Of a stretch of DNA of 64,000 nucleotides, positions 25,673 through 38,100 are shown in pieces. This stretch comes from Chlorokybus atmophyticus (lineage: Eukaryota > Streptophyta > Chlorokybophyceae > Chlorokybales > Chlorokybaceae), in NCBI GenBank assembly GCA_009103225.1, contig RHPI01003533.1, positions 32,680-96,679 on the forward strand, in the 5' to 3' direction. A program made the translations under genes and the position numbers. Each line of letters begins with the position of its first letter. Within the stretch, counting starts at the first letter, position 1. The notes beneath the pieces are model-generated. The model did no database searches. It saw nothing but the letters and a program-made list of their open reading frames with translations, and was not told the DNA's origin.

Positions 25673-28450
25673 AACATCATCATCATCATCAACAACAACA
25701 ACAACATTCACAACAGCAGAATTTTGACGAGAGTCCAACAACGCCTACGACGCCTTTCCTAACCGCCGACACAACAACAGCCACAACAGCCACAACAACA
25801 AAAGCTAGCAATGAGTTGCTTGATCGCCTGATAGTCCACAAGCCACGCGCGTCTGAAGACAACATATCCATGCCTGCCCTCGACGCCACTTGGCCCAAAG
25901 CGCCAGGTGCGTACATATGTGTGTTCGTGTGCATGCGCGTACGCGAAAATCTTGCTGGCATGCAGAATGGCATATGTGTGTGTGTGTGTGCAGGAAGTCT
26001 ACCAAACTCACCAAAGAATGGATCACGCAAGAGAGTGCGAGACGTGTACCGGATAGGTCACACCCTCGGGACGGGTGGTAAGCGACACACATACCCACGC
26101 ACACACACGTGCAAATGCACAGACACCCACCCACATACACACGCAAGCGTGTACGCACGCAGGCAAGGAGACACGCAGACATGCGCATAGGCACGTACAC
26201 ACGCACACCAACATTTGTGCCCCCCCCCAACTATGCGCACGCGCACACACATACACACACCTCTTCCTCAGGTTTCTCGGTAGTTAAGTCCGGCACCCAC
26301 AAGGCGACTGGCGTCGACTTCGCCGTAAAGATCATGACGCTTCCGACGGGGGACGGGCGAAGAGAGCGTGCCGCACGCAGCGACATTTTCAAGGAGGTGG
26401 ACATACTAACCAAACTGGACCATGAGAACGTGATACGACTCGTGGAGTGGTTCGAAGAACACAACAAGGCAAGGACAACACAACACTATGTACCAGATCA
26501 CAACGACAACTGCTAACACGCACTTGCGCGCGCGCACCCACACGTACACATACACGCACACATACACACAAAACACAACGTGACGACAACATGATAACCA
26601 CCACAACATCAGATATATCTGGTGACGGAGTTGTTATCTGGCGGCGAGTTGTTGGACGCGGTGTTGGATCGCGGGACGTACACGGAGATGGACGCTAAAG
26701 TGTGTTTCAGGCAGCTTCTGCACGCCATACGATACCTGCACTCGCACGGCGTAAGCTGATAATGATTTTTGGTGGTGTAGTACTGATCTGAGTGAATTGA
26801 GAAGATGAGAAGATGAGTGATGTAAGTGATTCAACAAGTGAACTGATTTGGCCCCTGTGGCGGGGTGTTGCTGCAGATTGTTCACAGGGACTTGAAGTTG
26901 GAGAACTTACTGCTGGTCAGCCCAGAAGACATCACAAGAGTACGTGCTAAGTATACCCACACGCATACGCGCACGCACGCACACGCCCAGGCGCGCATGC
27001 GCATGCGGGCTGGTGTGGACATATACACGCACGCATATATGCACATACGCGTACACCCATTTTTTGACATATTCAAAGCTGTCAAATTGAACAGATCAAA
27101 GTTGCTGATTTCGGGTTGGCTGCCCGTGTTGCCGAGACCCGGTTGGACTCGATATGCGGCACTCCTCAGTATGTCGGTAAGCACGTGCAGTCTGTGTCAA
27201 TCTGGTATCTGGAATCACATGTTCCTACCATCAGTAGTAAATGTGTTGTGTGTCACTACACAGCACCCGAGGTGATATCCGGCGGCGGTGGGCGAACATA
27301 CACGTCTGCCGTGGACATGTGGTCCGCAGGCGTGGTGCTGTTCATCCTTCTCGGTAAGTTGCGCGTGCGTGCGTACGTGCGTGTGTGCGTGCGTGCGCAT
27401 GTGTATTTACGAGTGAGTACCACAGTGTTGTTGTAAAATTGTCAGTCAAGCTCCCAATAGCACAACACATTACCACAACCTCAGGTGGGTATCCCCCCTT
27501 CTACGACGAGTCCGAGGGCGCCCTCTTCCAGAAGATCCGACGCGGCGAGTACTCTTTCAACGATCCGGTCTGGGACAGCGTCGGCCAGGAAGCCAAAGAC
27601 CTTGTCGCCAACCTTCTCATCCTCGACCCGGAACGCCGACTCACCGCCCAACAAGTAAGAGCATCTGTAGAGCATACACACACACATGAACACATACGCA
27701 CATGCGCACACTCACTCACTGACTTGCTTACCTGTTCCCTCTACACCCTTGAACTTGGCTGCATAACTGTGTTTCAAAAGTAAATCCACAAACACGTTTG
27801 CTTATGTGTGTCTCATATTGCCAGGCGCTGCATCACAAGTGGATTACCGAGAAGGGTGCTGTTGTGAACTTGGAGGAGACCAAGTTGAGGCTGCACCAGT
27901 ACGCCGCGCGCATGAGGGTAAGACAGAGACAACGTGTGTGGTTGTGTGCTTAGTCACAGTCATTGCTCACTGTTGTGTGTGGACAAACAGATCAAGAAGG
28001 TTGGAAGGAGCGTGATGGCCATACACCGGCTCAACACGCTCGTGGACAGGAGCTCAAGAAGATCCTCTCGTTCAGCCACGGCGGATGCCGCCGCAGCCGC
28101 TGTTGCCAACGCAGGTAATGTTGCCTTCAATGGTATGTCTCACATGTAAAGAATAAATAAGCTCATCACTCGTTGTTGTGCATGTGCGTGTGTGTATCAC
28201 AGAAGCAGAGGACGCTGCGCGAGGCGAGAAGTCCCCGTCATCGCCGCCTGAGAGCCCCCCCGCGAGTCCCGCAAGTCCAACAACACAACAACAACAGCAG
28301 ACACGTGCTCCAAGGCAGAGCATGGACCCCGACTACGACGCCGACAAGGACGTGGACAGGGAGGTCGACCGCTACCGCATGGAGAGCAAGGAGGTCGTGT
28401 TGGACACGAACATTGGCAGCCAGAAGTTTATCATCATGAAAGGGTTCTGA
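25120..28450 (+). CDS. CAMK-like Ser/Thr protein kinase with acylated-type N-terminus
   Basis: Eleven exons join in phase (25120-25906, 25994-26077, 26272-26468, 26613-26750, 26877-26939, 27095-27176, 27264-27353, 27485-27654, 27825-27917, 27991-28114, 28203-28450), giving about 691 residues. The protein begins MGCGAS, a typical signal for Gly2 myristoylation plus Cys3 palmitoylation, which suggests membrane attachment. Residues 10-260 are low-complexity, rich in Gln/Pro/Ser with a His5-Gln5 patch. The kinase domain (about 280-555) has GTGGFSVV, FAVKIM (ATP-site Lys), HRDLKLENLLL, ADFGLAAR, CGTPQYVAPEV and DMWSAGVVLFILLGGYPPF, and ends near LHHKWITEKGA. It is complete and catalytically intact, closest in style to CaMKI/DCLK or SNF1-type kinases. 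No EF hands follow, so it is not a CDPK. A basic helix and acidic tail close the protein. The intron after 26468 begins with GC. Confidence 0.9.
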
Positions 28451-29117
28451 TCTGGCTGCCGCACTGTTATGCTGTATAGTTACCACTTGCATAATGCCTG
28501 GCGCATACCAAAAGGAAGTGATCTTACAATAGCGAGCCGCCAACAGGCTGTCTGCGCATGCTCTGGGGTATAGTACCTAATGCCATCAGGTGCCTTCCTT
28601 AAATGTTATTGTGTTGTGCCTAGGGGCCTAGGGGTTTGGTAGTATCCAAAAATGTTTATGAGAGGGCGGCTACGGCAGGTTCCACATTGGCATGGAATAA
28701 CGCCTGTGCTGGAAAGCACAACATCAGCACAACCCTCCTGGTTTGTTCATGATGCTCGTGTCTATGACGGACAGTGGCAAGGCTCAGAGCACGACTGAAC
28801 CAGCCAGCATGAAGCTGAAGGCGTAGTTTACAAGTGACCAACATGACAGCTGAACCAACATTCAATGCACTGGGAGGGGAGTGAAAATAGCCCTGTAGCC
28901 CAGTGGAACAGCTACACCGCGGTTTGTTTAGGGACGCAAAGTGGAGAGCTAGTGTTACCATGAAGCCTTTGCCAGATGGGACATCATGGGACTTACAGAT
29001 GAAAACTCTTACACCCAATGCACACACGATGCTGTGGACCGTTTGAATTGTCTTTTCTGCATTCAGCCAGCTCAGCTCCGTGCCTCTGTAACTGCAACCA
29101 ACCAATCAATCAACTAA
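28451..29117. other. Convergent spacer between kinase and RRM genes
   Basis: 667 bp between two stop codons, covering both 3' UTRs. I see no further gene or repeat. Confidence 0.6.
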
Positions 29118-31095
29118 TCAAGATGCCTTGTTGCTGTCTGCGCTGGTGGATGTTGTCTCATCTGTTGTTGCCTCACTCTCAGGTGTCAATGTCTCAGATG
29201 CAGACTGCTGCTGCTGCTGCTGCTCATCAGACTTATCCTCAGACGAAGTTGATGATGGACTCGTGTCCTCCGTCTGTGACATGGATGCATCGAGTGCGGC
29301 TTCAACCACCTCCTCGCTGTTGGTCGTTTCAGGTGTAACAACAGCGTGACCGGGCGAGCTGGCGGGTTGGTCGGTGCCCTCCGAGACTGGCATGGTCGTG
29401 ATGTTGGGTTCGTCTGAGACAGTGCCGGCTTCGGCTCGCTCTTGTCGCCTTGGTGAAGGCGCCCTCATTGGGTTCCTGCAGGGACATAATGGTGTATAAC
29501 AAGTTGACGAGTGGCTGCCACAAACTCACACGTTATACAAAGAGAGTAGCAGAGTGGCTGGACAAAGTGTTGACAAGAAACAACAAGACACTTACAATGC
29601 CTTCTGAACTTTGAGCGTGCGAGTGATGTTCTTGAAAAAGGTCACTGGCAAGTTATCAAGCTTTTCCATGATCTGCTGCGCTCTCTCTGCAAACACCATC
29701 ATACAAATTAACACACGATCAGCAACAGAAACTAACCTGACCACAAAGTAATATATTTCCAAGGCCTTACCTTCGCTCTCGACATACAGAAAGCCAAAGC
29801 CCTTGGTGAAAAAGTATTTCGTGCCAGGGTTGTTAGCGGAAGCTTCCTTCATCTTATCGCTATCGTAAGCCACCCTCATCTTCATTCGCGTTGACCCGTC
29901 GTCTATCATGCTCATCAGCTGTGGTAAACAGTTGCCCTGCACACAATTGAGACTATGAGCTACTGCGTAGCTTGATTCCATATATGCTATGTGCTAAAAT
30001 GTACTGCTGTGTTGCTTGCTTTTGCGCATATAGCATACGGGAAGTGCATGAGCCTATACGCTGACCACACAAACGTACCCTCAAAGGTATGCCTCCAACG
30101 TACAAACACGGCACTCCAGCCTGTCTATACCACTCATCACCTGCACACATAACATAAGAACAGAGTGCTATTAAGTATAGCGGGATGCAAAATTTTGGGC
30201 CGGCGAGAAGCTGAATACCAACGTGATACAAAAATAGGTATGTAAACATCAGCTGCTGAAGGTTAAGGGTTTAGTGATGCAAGCAGTGGAACGTTCGCAC
30301 CTGTGTTGAAATCTCGTTGTCCCCTTCTCTCAAAGTTGTTTTCAGTGGTAGCTGCATCAGTGGTAGCTGCACTGGACTCCGTGCAGTAAGGCTGTGCTGG
30401 TTGAAACACAAAACTGCCAACATACCACAAAGCTGCATCAGCGAGATCTCATGCCATTGCTTCACAATGCGCTATTCAAGCTCATTTTGATAGCCAACAA
30501 CTGGCAATAGCGCTGGTCGTAATCCTGCGTCTAGTAAGCAATGACAGTAGTATACGCTGCAATGGCAGCCCTGACGCGCCCTCACGATCAGCGTCGCTGG
30601 TATTCGCTGCAACACTGTCGATGACAAACGACTTACGTTCACCAAAAAAACTAAGGGCATGTTTATACTAAACATCAACTGCATACATGCAGCATGTTAA
30701 CCCACACATTATATGCATATATGAAGCACTACTTGTCCACATGCAGGCAGCAACCAATTCACTTGCTATCGCTTGACACGTCGTACATACAACTGCTGAG
30801 CCAGCATGACGGTCGTGAACAGCATGCAATTAAACTCAGTAGTAAGCTGGATCTGCTGAACAGCACATCAACGCCGAGGCGAAGCCAAGGCCTTCTCTCA
30901 CCTGCGCTGTGGGAAGGCTAGCGAGCAATGGGAAGAGGGCGGGAGCATGCGGGAGCTAGCAGCGGCGGCCAGGGCATGCCAAGACCTCTGCTGGAAAGTG
31001 GCGGCATGCCTGACGCCTGCGCCCGAGCCCGCAGCCGCCGCAAGCTGCCGCTGCACAGCTAACAACCCCCGCAGCCCTCGCTGCCCGCACGCCAT
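29118..31095 (-). CDS. Single-RRM RNA-binding protein, probably organelle-targeted
   Basis: Seven minus exons join in phase: 31095-30902, 30614-30556, 30396-30301, 30140-30079, 29936-29771, 29686-29596 and 29475-29118 (TGA). They give about 341 residues. The first 60 residues are Arg/Ala/Ser-rich and almost free of acid (MACGQRGLRGLLAVQRQ...), like a mitochondrial or plastid presequence. Residues about 120-225 hold CLYVGGIPL (RNP2-like) and FTKGFGFLYVES. KGFGFLYV fits the RNP1 consensus K/R-G-F/Y-G/A-F/Y-V/I/L-x-F/Y, so this is a diverged RRM. The C-terminal third is Ser/Thr/Glu/Gln-rich and disordered, with a Gln6 run. The role is unknown; organellar RNA processing is an inference. The two small exons 30614-30556 and 30396-30301 are supported only by phase and splice sites. 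It diverges from SNIP1. Confidence 0.7.
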
Positions 31096-31533
31096 GGATG
31101 CTGACCCTAACTACCGACCTCAGCTACTAACCCCCAGCTAACCCTTGAAGAACACCACACGCATGCAACGCCCACCGCCACCGCCGCCGCCGCCAGCACC
31201 GCCGCCACCGCCGCCGCCGCTGAGTTCTGCTGAACACAGGTTAGGGTAAAGGATCAGTGAACATCTTCAGTTCGACAGTCCACAAGTGAGAAACATATTT
31301 CGCAGCTTCTTCCAGCAGGCAGCAAGGCGTGTTGGAATGAGATTTGCCACAAGTTGGGCCATGAAAACTTTTCCTGCAGCGTGACAGCACGGTTAGACCT
31401 GACCGCAATGACATGGCAGATATCTGTTATTGATCTTAATATCGCCTGTTTTAGGGTTTTACAAAATTAGGGTTTGCTGCTGGCGTTGTGAGTAGCGGCG
31501 GTGTTGCCATTGTTGGCGGCGTCGTTCACGTGG
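31096..31533. promoter_or_regulatory. Divergent spacer of RRM and SNIP1 genes with telo-box pair
   Basis: The 438 bp carry TAGGGTTT at 31452-31459 and again at 31468-31475, close to the SNIP1 start. A CCGCCGCCG-rich block lies at 31168-31218 near the RRM start. A short plus-strand frame from 31093 (MDADPNYRPQ) resembles the CCAR1 N-terminus MDPNYRPG but stops after 15 codons. Confidence 0.6.
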
Positions 31534-34500
31534 ATGGCGGGGGATCACGGGCGCAGACGCAGGTGAGTCACCAGGCAAGCATGCGCTAATTGACATGCGA
31601 TTCATTATTTGCAATCACTACATTCACTCTGTCAGTAAATTGCCCGTCAGCTTTGTGTTGTCCACAATGCAAGCCTATTTCTGACCAAGCGCATGCAAGC
31701 TTAGCTGATCCCGCTTCAACGTGTAACAAATCTCGTGCAACATGCCATAATTTCAGTAATTGCAACCTCCGATCATACTGTGTCGTTTGGTGCATCCTCG
31801 CAACATGCAAATTGCTCAAGCTCAGGTAGAAAACAGAATGATTGATTTCCGTTCCATCACAATCTTGAGCTCTTTGTGATCCGCATCTGTGTCAATGCGC
31901 ATGTTGCGGAAGGTTTGCTTGTATAAGCATTGATGTTGTCAACAGGTGTGGTGTGCTTGCTCTAATACTTCGCTGCCTCCGTTGTGGTCTTGTGCTGCTC
32001 TCTTATTCTTGATTGACTTCGTCTGTCGTCGTACAAACCTGTCACAGCGGCTGTTGTGTTAGTCAGGAACAACCCTCTTTTGTCTGCTGATATTTCCGTC
32101 ATGGTTATCGCTGTGGTTTTTCATACACATCTTGCAGTTAAAGTGTCATCAACTCAGAGGTCACCCAGACCGTTCATACCATACCGATCACACCAGTTCA
32201 GTTACCAATGCAGGTCAGCGTCTCCCGATTCTCCTTTACCACGCAGCAAACACGGCAAGCATGAAGAACCAGAGGATCACAATGCTAGACATAAACTCAA
32301 TGAAAAAGACAACGACAAGGTTATGGAAGGAGACCACGACAGAGAAAGAGACAACAGAAGAGACAGAGACAGGAGCAGAGATGTAGGAAGGCGCAAGGAT
32401 TCAGGCAGAGATAGCGGGAGGGATGGGGATAATGAGAGGGGGCGAGAGAGTGGGAGGGGGAGGGAGAGGGAGGGTGATGTTGGGTCAGAATGGGATGGGG
32501 CCAGGGCGGGAGAAAGAGACCGTCAACGAGGTAGAAGCAGGGATGGTGGTGATGACGGTAAAGCAAGTGAGCGGTCGGGCAGGTGAGGCTGCTCTGGCAT
32601 GCATGTGCCTGCCAGTTGATGAGTTTGCTTATCATCATAACAGCCTTATTGTGGTATGACAGAAAGCAAGCGTCATTTATGAGGGCGAATACGGAGGCAA
32701 CGCTAAAGCGCAGCAGAACAGGCGGGTCGCCCAGGCGCAGGAGGTAATGTACAAGACACCGATCACTTATATGTGCCCACTCTTCTAAGGCGGTCATGTT
32801 GATCAAGCATGCACGTGCGTGCGTGTTTGTGTGCCTGCACACTCCTGCAGTAACTCATGAACTTGCACATACGTTTTCCATCACATGTCTGCATGCAGTC
32901 GTGTTACTGGGTGGCTCTAGATGACAAGTAAACAATGGCCATAGCTGCTCAATTGGAATTTGAAGTTGTACTCAAGTGGCATGCATACAAGCAAGTAGTT
33001 GGCAGTAGTGCTGGAGGCACTTGTTGAGTAGGCGTCATCAAGCAACCTAGTGATGGACTTGGCTGGATGCAGAGATAGCGAAATAAGTGAAGACGAGGGT
33101 CCAGCTTCGCGCCATGCAATACGACATGTAAGTTACAAAAGTGGCAGACCTGGAGTGCATGCTGTTGCTCTGTCACTGTGTAGGAAACTTCAGATGGTTC
33201 ATTTATACGTTGTTGTCATGTGAAACGGAGACTGGTTGTGTACATGACGTTGTATGAGAGTCTGCCGTTGAAGTCTCTGCCTTTGTTGTGGGAATCCGCA
33301 TGATCAGGAGCTCTCGGTAATACAGACTTGAGTGGCGATTACCATTACCCGAGCTGTCTACGCTGTAGTGGCACGCTGAGGCCTTATGCATACAGCAGTT
33401 TCACGTGTGCCTCTATACTGGCTTACCACTCATGAACGCAAAGGATACAGCACAATACAATATATGCGTACACCGACAAGGCGCACGGTATCCAGTCCGT
33501 TGCATGGGATATCCCGTAATAGACGATTCAATTCCACCTTTTACAAGCTCAACAGCACAGTTCATGCAGAGATTTACCAGATCATTGTTTGTTCTGACCA
33601 ACGTGTTGTGCACGCTCCCAGGTGGCAGACACTGCACAGCAAACGGACGACTCTCTGGCACGCATGGATGCTGCCGCCAAGGCTCTTGAAGAGGTGCGCT
33701 TTGCAGATGAGGTTGTACACTGTTTGGGGTTGCATACTCTAACCTGGTTCTTTCAAGCAGAAAAGCAAGCCAACTTTTGAGCTTTCTGGAGCGCTGGCCA
33801 AAGAAACAAATAGTATCAAAGGTGCAGAGTTCTAATCAATCAAGAGCAATTGTCAATAACAGTACACAGAGTGAGGGGTCTGAGCCGCCAGTGAGGTTTG
33901 CATGGCTCGCGAGTTGAGCGTTCCTGCCTGCGTGCAGGTGTTGCATTGGTTTACACTGAGCCGCCTGAAGCACGGAAGCCCTCAGTGCGGTGGCGGTTGT
34001 ACGTGTTTAAGGAGAATGAGCCTCTCAAAGACCCGTTATACATCCACCGACAGAGTTGTTACCTTTTTGGCAGGGAACGACGGGTAAGTGCGTGTTCTAA
34101 CAAGAAAGCTCTCTCATTGCTTGATGTTGGGAGAAAGTTTGTGCAGCGGTTGTCTCCATCCTGACAATGCCACCTGCTCACTTGCAGGTGGCTGACGTTC
34201 CTACAGATCACCCCTCATGCAGCAAGCAGCATGCTGTTTTGCAGTACCGGCTGACGGAGTCTGAAAACGATGACGGGATGATGGTGAAGCGCATCAAGCC
34301 ATATGTCATAGACCTCGGAAGCACCAACGGAACCTTCCTCAATGTACGCAACAGCACTGTGCTGCTGCCATATGTTATTGCCAACATCTTTGTGTGACGA
34401 CATGTGCGGGTGCAGGGTTGATCCGCGTCACATGTTGGTGTAGTGGGTTGTGAAGCTGTTTCTGCTCCTGCATGGTGCGTGCCGTAGTCCAGTTGTGCAT

Positions 34501-34761
34501 CTTGGCAAAGCAGTCTTTCTGTTGTGCAGGGTGAGCGCGTTGAGGTACAGCGGTACTACGAGTTAATGGAGAAGGATACATTACGTTTTGGCAACAGCAG
34601 GTACCTACCTGCACTCTGTTTATTCCTTAACCCGGTTGCTGGTTGTGCATTGCAAGTGCAGATCTGCAGGCACTGTTGTCATTGATGGTATTAACATGTG
34701 CTATCGGAACCATGCGTGCAGTCGAGAGTATGTGCTGCTCCACGAGAATTCATCATCATGA
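31534..34761 (+). CDS. SNIP1: SNIP1 / DAWDLE-like FHA-domain protein
   Basis: Exons: 31534-31562, 32214-32582, 32663-32743, 33622-33693, 33761-33821, 33938-34083, 34188-34343, 34530-34600 and 34722-34761 (TGA). They give about 341 residues (Arabidopsis DDL about 314). The N-terminus is RS/RD-rich (GRRRRSASPDSPLPRS, then many Asp-Arg/Arg-Glu pairs). The conserved part is KPTFELSGALAKETN, YTEPPEARKPSVRWRLYVF, YIHRQSCYLFGRERRVADVP, HPSCSKQHAVLQYR and YVIDLGSTNGTFLN (the FHA phosphothreonine-binding core), then RYYELMEKDTLRFG and SSREYVLLHEN. SNIP1/DDL assist Dicer-dependent small-RNA maturation and splicing in the nucleus. One weak point is that exon 32214-32582 ends two bases into a codon while 32663-32743 needs phase 0, so that junction is wrong, or a microexon or sequence error lies there. 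It converges on CCAR1, with 351 bp between stops. Confidence 0.88.
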
Positions 34762-35112
34762 TGTGCGGCGCCATGAAGGGTGCTGCCACCACCTAACCGC
34801 GAGAAGCAGGTCGTGAGAAGTGTCCAATTACAGAATTTGAAGGGCTCTCTGGCCAGCTGTAAGGCTTGCAGTCTGTGAGCTGCATTTCAACTGCGCAAAT
34901 CTATTACCGAGGCACCAGTCAATTTGCATGTGTGGTCAGTACTTATGTATGCAATGAACTGGACAGTCACAGCATCAAGAGCGCATGAGCTGTACTTGCT
35001 GGACCACTGTTGCAAAAGATGGCCCTCTATGTAACAACGCAATCTGCGCAATGGAGTCCACTGTGTGACCCACTAAAATCCCATACGTCACACAGTGTTG
35101 AGGCCCTCAACG
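34762..35112. other. Very short convergent spacer SNIP1 / CCAR1
   Basis: The two stop codons are 351 bp apart, so the 3' UTRs probably touch or overlap. Nothing else seen. Confidence 0.55.
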
Positions 35113-38100
35113 TCATGAAGTTGAAATGCGTTCGGCTAACCGCCTGTACACAACTCTGTTGTCGCGATCACAAGCGCCGAGCACCCGCTCCTGCACAGCG
35201 ATGTGGTGTGTGTGGTGTGTAGCGGCGATGCAGGCATGCATAAAACAATAGCAGTGCCGTAGCTGCACGCACCTTCACATACGTAGGGGTTAAGAACAGG
35301 CCCAAAGCGTGTATCATATGCTGCAAATCATCGCGCTGCACAGGCAGGAGGGTGTTGGGTGTGAGGCGCATGCAACACATTCATACTTGCATAGTGTACA
35401 CCATGTGAAAGACAGCGACTTGCCTTGATGAAGCCACAGGCGGACCGATCAGAAAGTCGGAAGGCCTGCATGCGCGATTCATGAGGAAGACTAAGTGCCT
35501 AGTCACAGTAAAGACGTCCAACTGCACTGTACCTGAAGCAATTCATGATCGATCTCAACTTTGGTAGGCTCCTCCTGTGACAACAGAAGATCATTGTAAA
35601 GTTCTAGTGCAGCCTGGCACATTACTGACCAAACAAGATCAAACCTTGTCGGCTGCCTTCACGGGAGTGTCGTCAGACGCTGGTGCATCTGACTTCAACT
35701 CTGGATTGTCAGCTTCAGGTTTTGCATCCTAACCATGCATGTTGATTAGCACATGTCGCACTGCTTTGGCTCTACTTTCTCCACAAGTCAACACAAATCT
35801 GACCCACCCACCCACCCCACCCCCCTTCCTGACACAATGGTCAAGGTTAAAGTGCAGTCACAGCTACAGTTTGACGTGACAACCAACAACAAGGTACCTC
35901 TTGAGGAGTTGTGCCTTGTGGGAGCTCATCAAACTTTGACTTCTTCCTGCGCGGCTGCTCCTCAAGTGGAGAGCGCAATCTCTTTAGTGTTGATGCCGAG
36001 TTCTCTTTGGGAAGGCCCCCTCTGGCATGCACAGCCTACAGAGAAGGCAGTCAAGAATACAATTTGCTGACAATGTTATGGCGGACATGACTTCTGCTGA
36101 CTAATGCATGCAACTCTGCGCTGCAGGGCACTGATCTGGTTGAGTACTCTGTGCAACGTACCTCCAACGCGGACAGGATCAACTTCGCAGCATCCCGCTG
36201 CAGCATTTCATTGAACAGCTCGGCAAATAGTGAAACCTGAGAACCACGTAATGTTCACCATGTCTGCGCATGGCCTGCATGTGGCAGATGGAGTGCAAGA
36301 TTACCTCAAAAGTGGGTTCATCCCTATCATCGATCTGATACTCCAGAAGACCGTCTAGTGACAGAGAGATAGCGCGAGTCTGCATCCACACAATGAGAGT
36401 TGATGACAGCACCACACTAAGAACTTTTGCAACAACTGCAGCAGATGGCATGAGCAGGTGCATAGGCAATGGCAGAAGGTAGCGGTAGTATGCTTACCTT
36501 GCAGGTGCTTGTTTGTTGGGTCTTAACCGCTATATAAGGGGGCGGCAATGGTTCAGCTTTTACAACGACGGCGCTATTCACGTCGCTGGACTGTTCTGCT
36601 GTCGCAGCAGGCTTGTCTGCTGTTACCCCTTCTGCAGGCGCGCTCGTCAATGCTTCTAAAGCACTCTCAGATGGTTGCTCGCCAACACCAGCAACATGAT
36701 TCGCATCCACGGCTTGATCTATCTCAACTTTCTCGGTCTGCCCAACACCTAATGCACCAGGCTGCTCAGCAACATGCACCCATGGCATACACAGCTGCGT
36801 TGTGACAAAGTGTGCATTGATCGTGTTGTACAACATTTGAACTTTAGCGAACGATTATCGCTTCAACCGTGAACGGCCTGCACACGAAGGCATAGCAGTT
36901 TGACAACTAGACGACTTACCATTGGCCTCTGCCAAGGCATGCTCGGCTTGTGTGACCAGGTTGGCAGGTTCCTGACGTGCCTAATAACACACAAGGGCAT
37001 TCAGACAACAGCATCAGCAACAACTGAAGTGTTGCGCAGAGTACAATGCAAACCTCTACAGCTTTGCGTTCAAGCTGTTGCTGCTTCCAGACTAGAGGCC
37101 ATTCTTCCACTGATGGCATGAGTGTCCACACGTCAGGGACGAATATGACAGTGACTTCATTGTGCTTAGCACGGTGATAGTGTATGTCCAGAAACCGTAG
37201 CCATGTCCGGCAGCCACTGAGATCAATCTGTTAATGCAGAACTTGCCCAGTGAGCACATGTGCCTACCCATTGAGCGCGTGTGCACATTAAAGCAGGTAG
37301 CCACTATGCCCACACGCACTTACCTGTGTTTGATCCTTTGTTGTACGGATAGCAGTGCGAACCAAAGCGCTCTGTTCTGTGGCTGGATCGCCACCGTCAA
37401 GCTCCGCAGACCAGCTCCTGCAATGTCAAAGCGCCATACTCAGTCTGGCAAGCAAGTCCAGCTGCCTGCATTCTAGTTTACAGATTCGGTGCTATTGCTC
37501 CATAAAAGAATTTCGGGAGGCTGTGTACCAAACTTGTCACGTGGTCATCACCACACAACGAACTAGAGCTGGCAATCACAAACCAACCCAACGCACCCGC
37601 CGATGGCACCAATCACAGGGTTGCGTTTAGCTTTGCTGTCACTGGGATCCAGCGGTTCGAAGCGGACAGTCAGGAACCGGAGAAGGCCGCCTATATGCAG
37701 TGGTGAACCTCCAGGTGCAGGTTCTTGAGAGATGCTAGCCAGCGCTTCATTGCTCACACCAGTCAGTAGCATAACCTGTACGCAGGTTTCTGTCAGCACA
37801 GGGTCTGCTGTCTTGCTACTCCAATACGCAACAGATGTTCAGTGATAGCGATGCACGGCGTACTTTGACATTCCAAACAGTTGCAACTGTTGCGCTGTTT
37901 GTTGAAGTTCCAAAGAGGTTGGCATTGGCAACTGCGTCCATTGATTCGACCTTTTGAGCAGGATTCCCATCATTGGCCTCAACCTTTGTAAGTGTTGCGT
38001 CCCCTTCAGTGCCTACGGGACTGCCAATACCACATCAGAGATGAGGCTCAATTCAACTAAAAGCTGCAGAGTGAAGCACATGCTTGATGTAGATGTAGTT

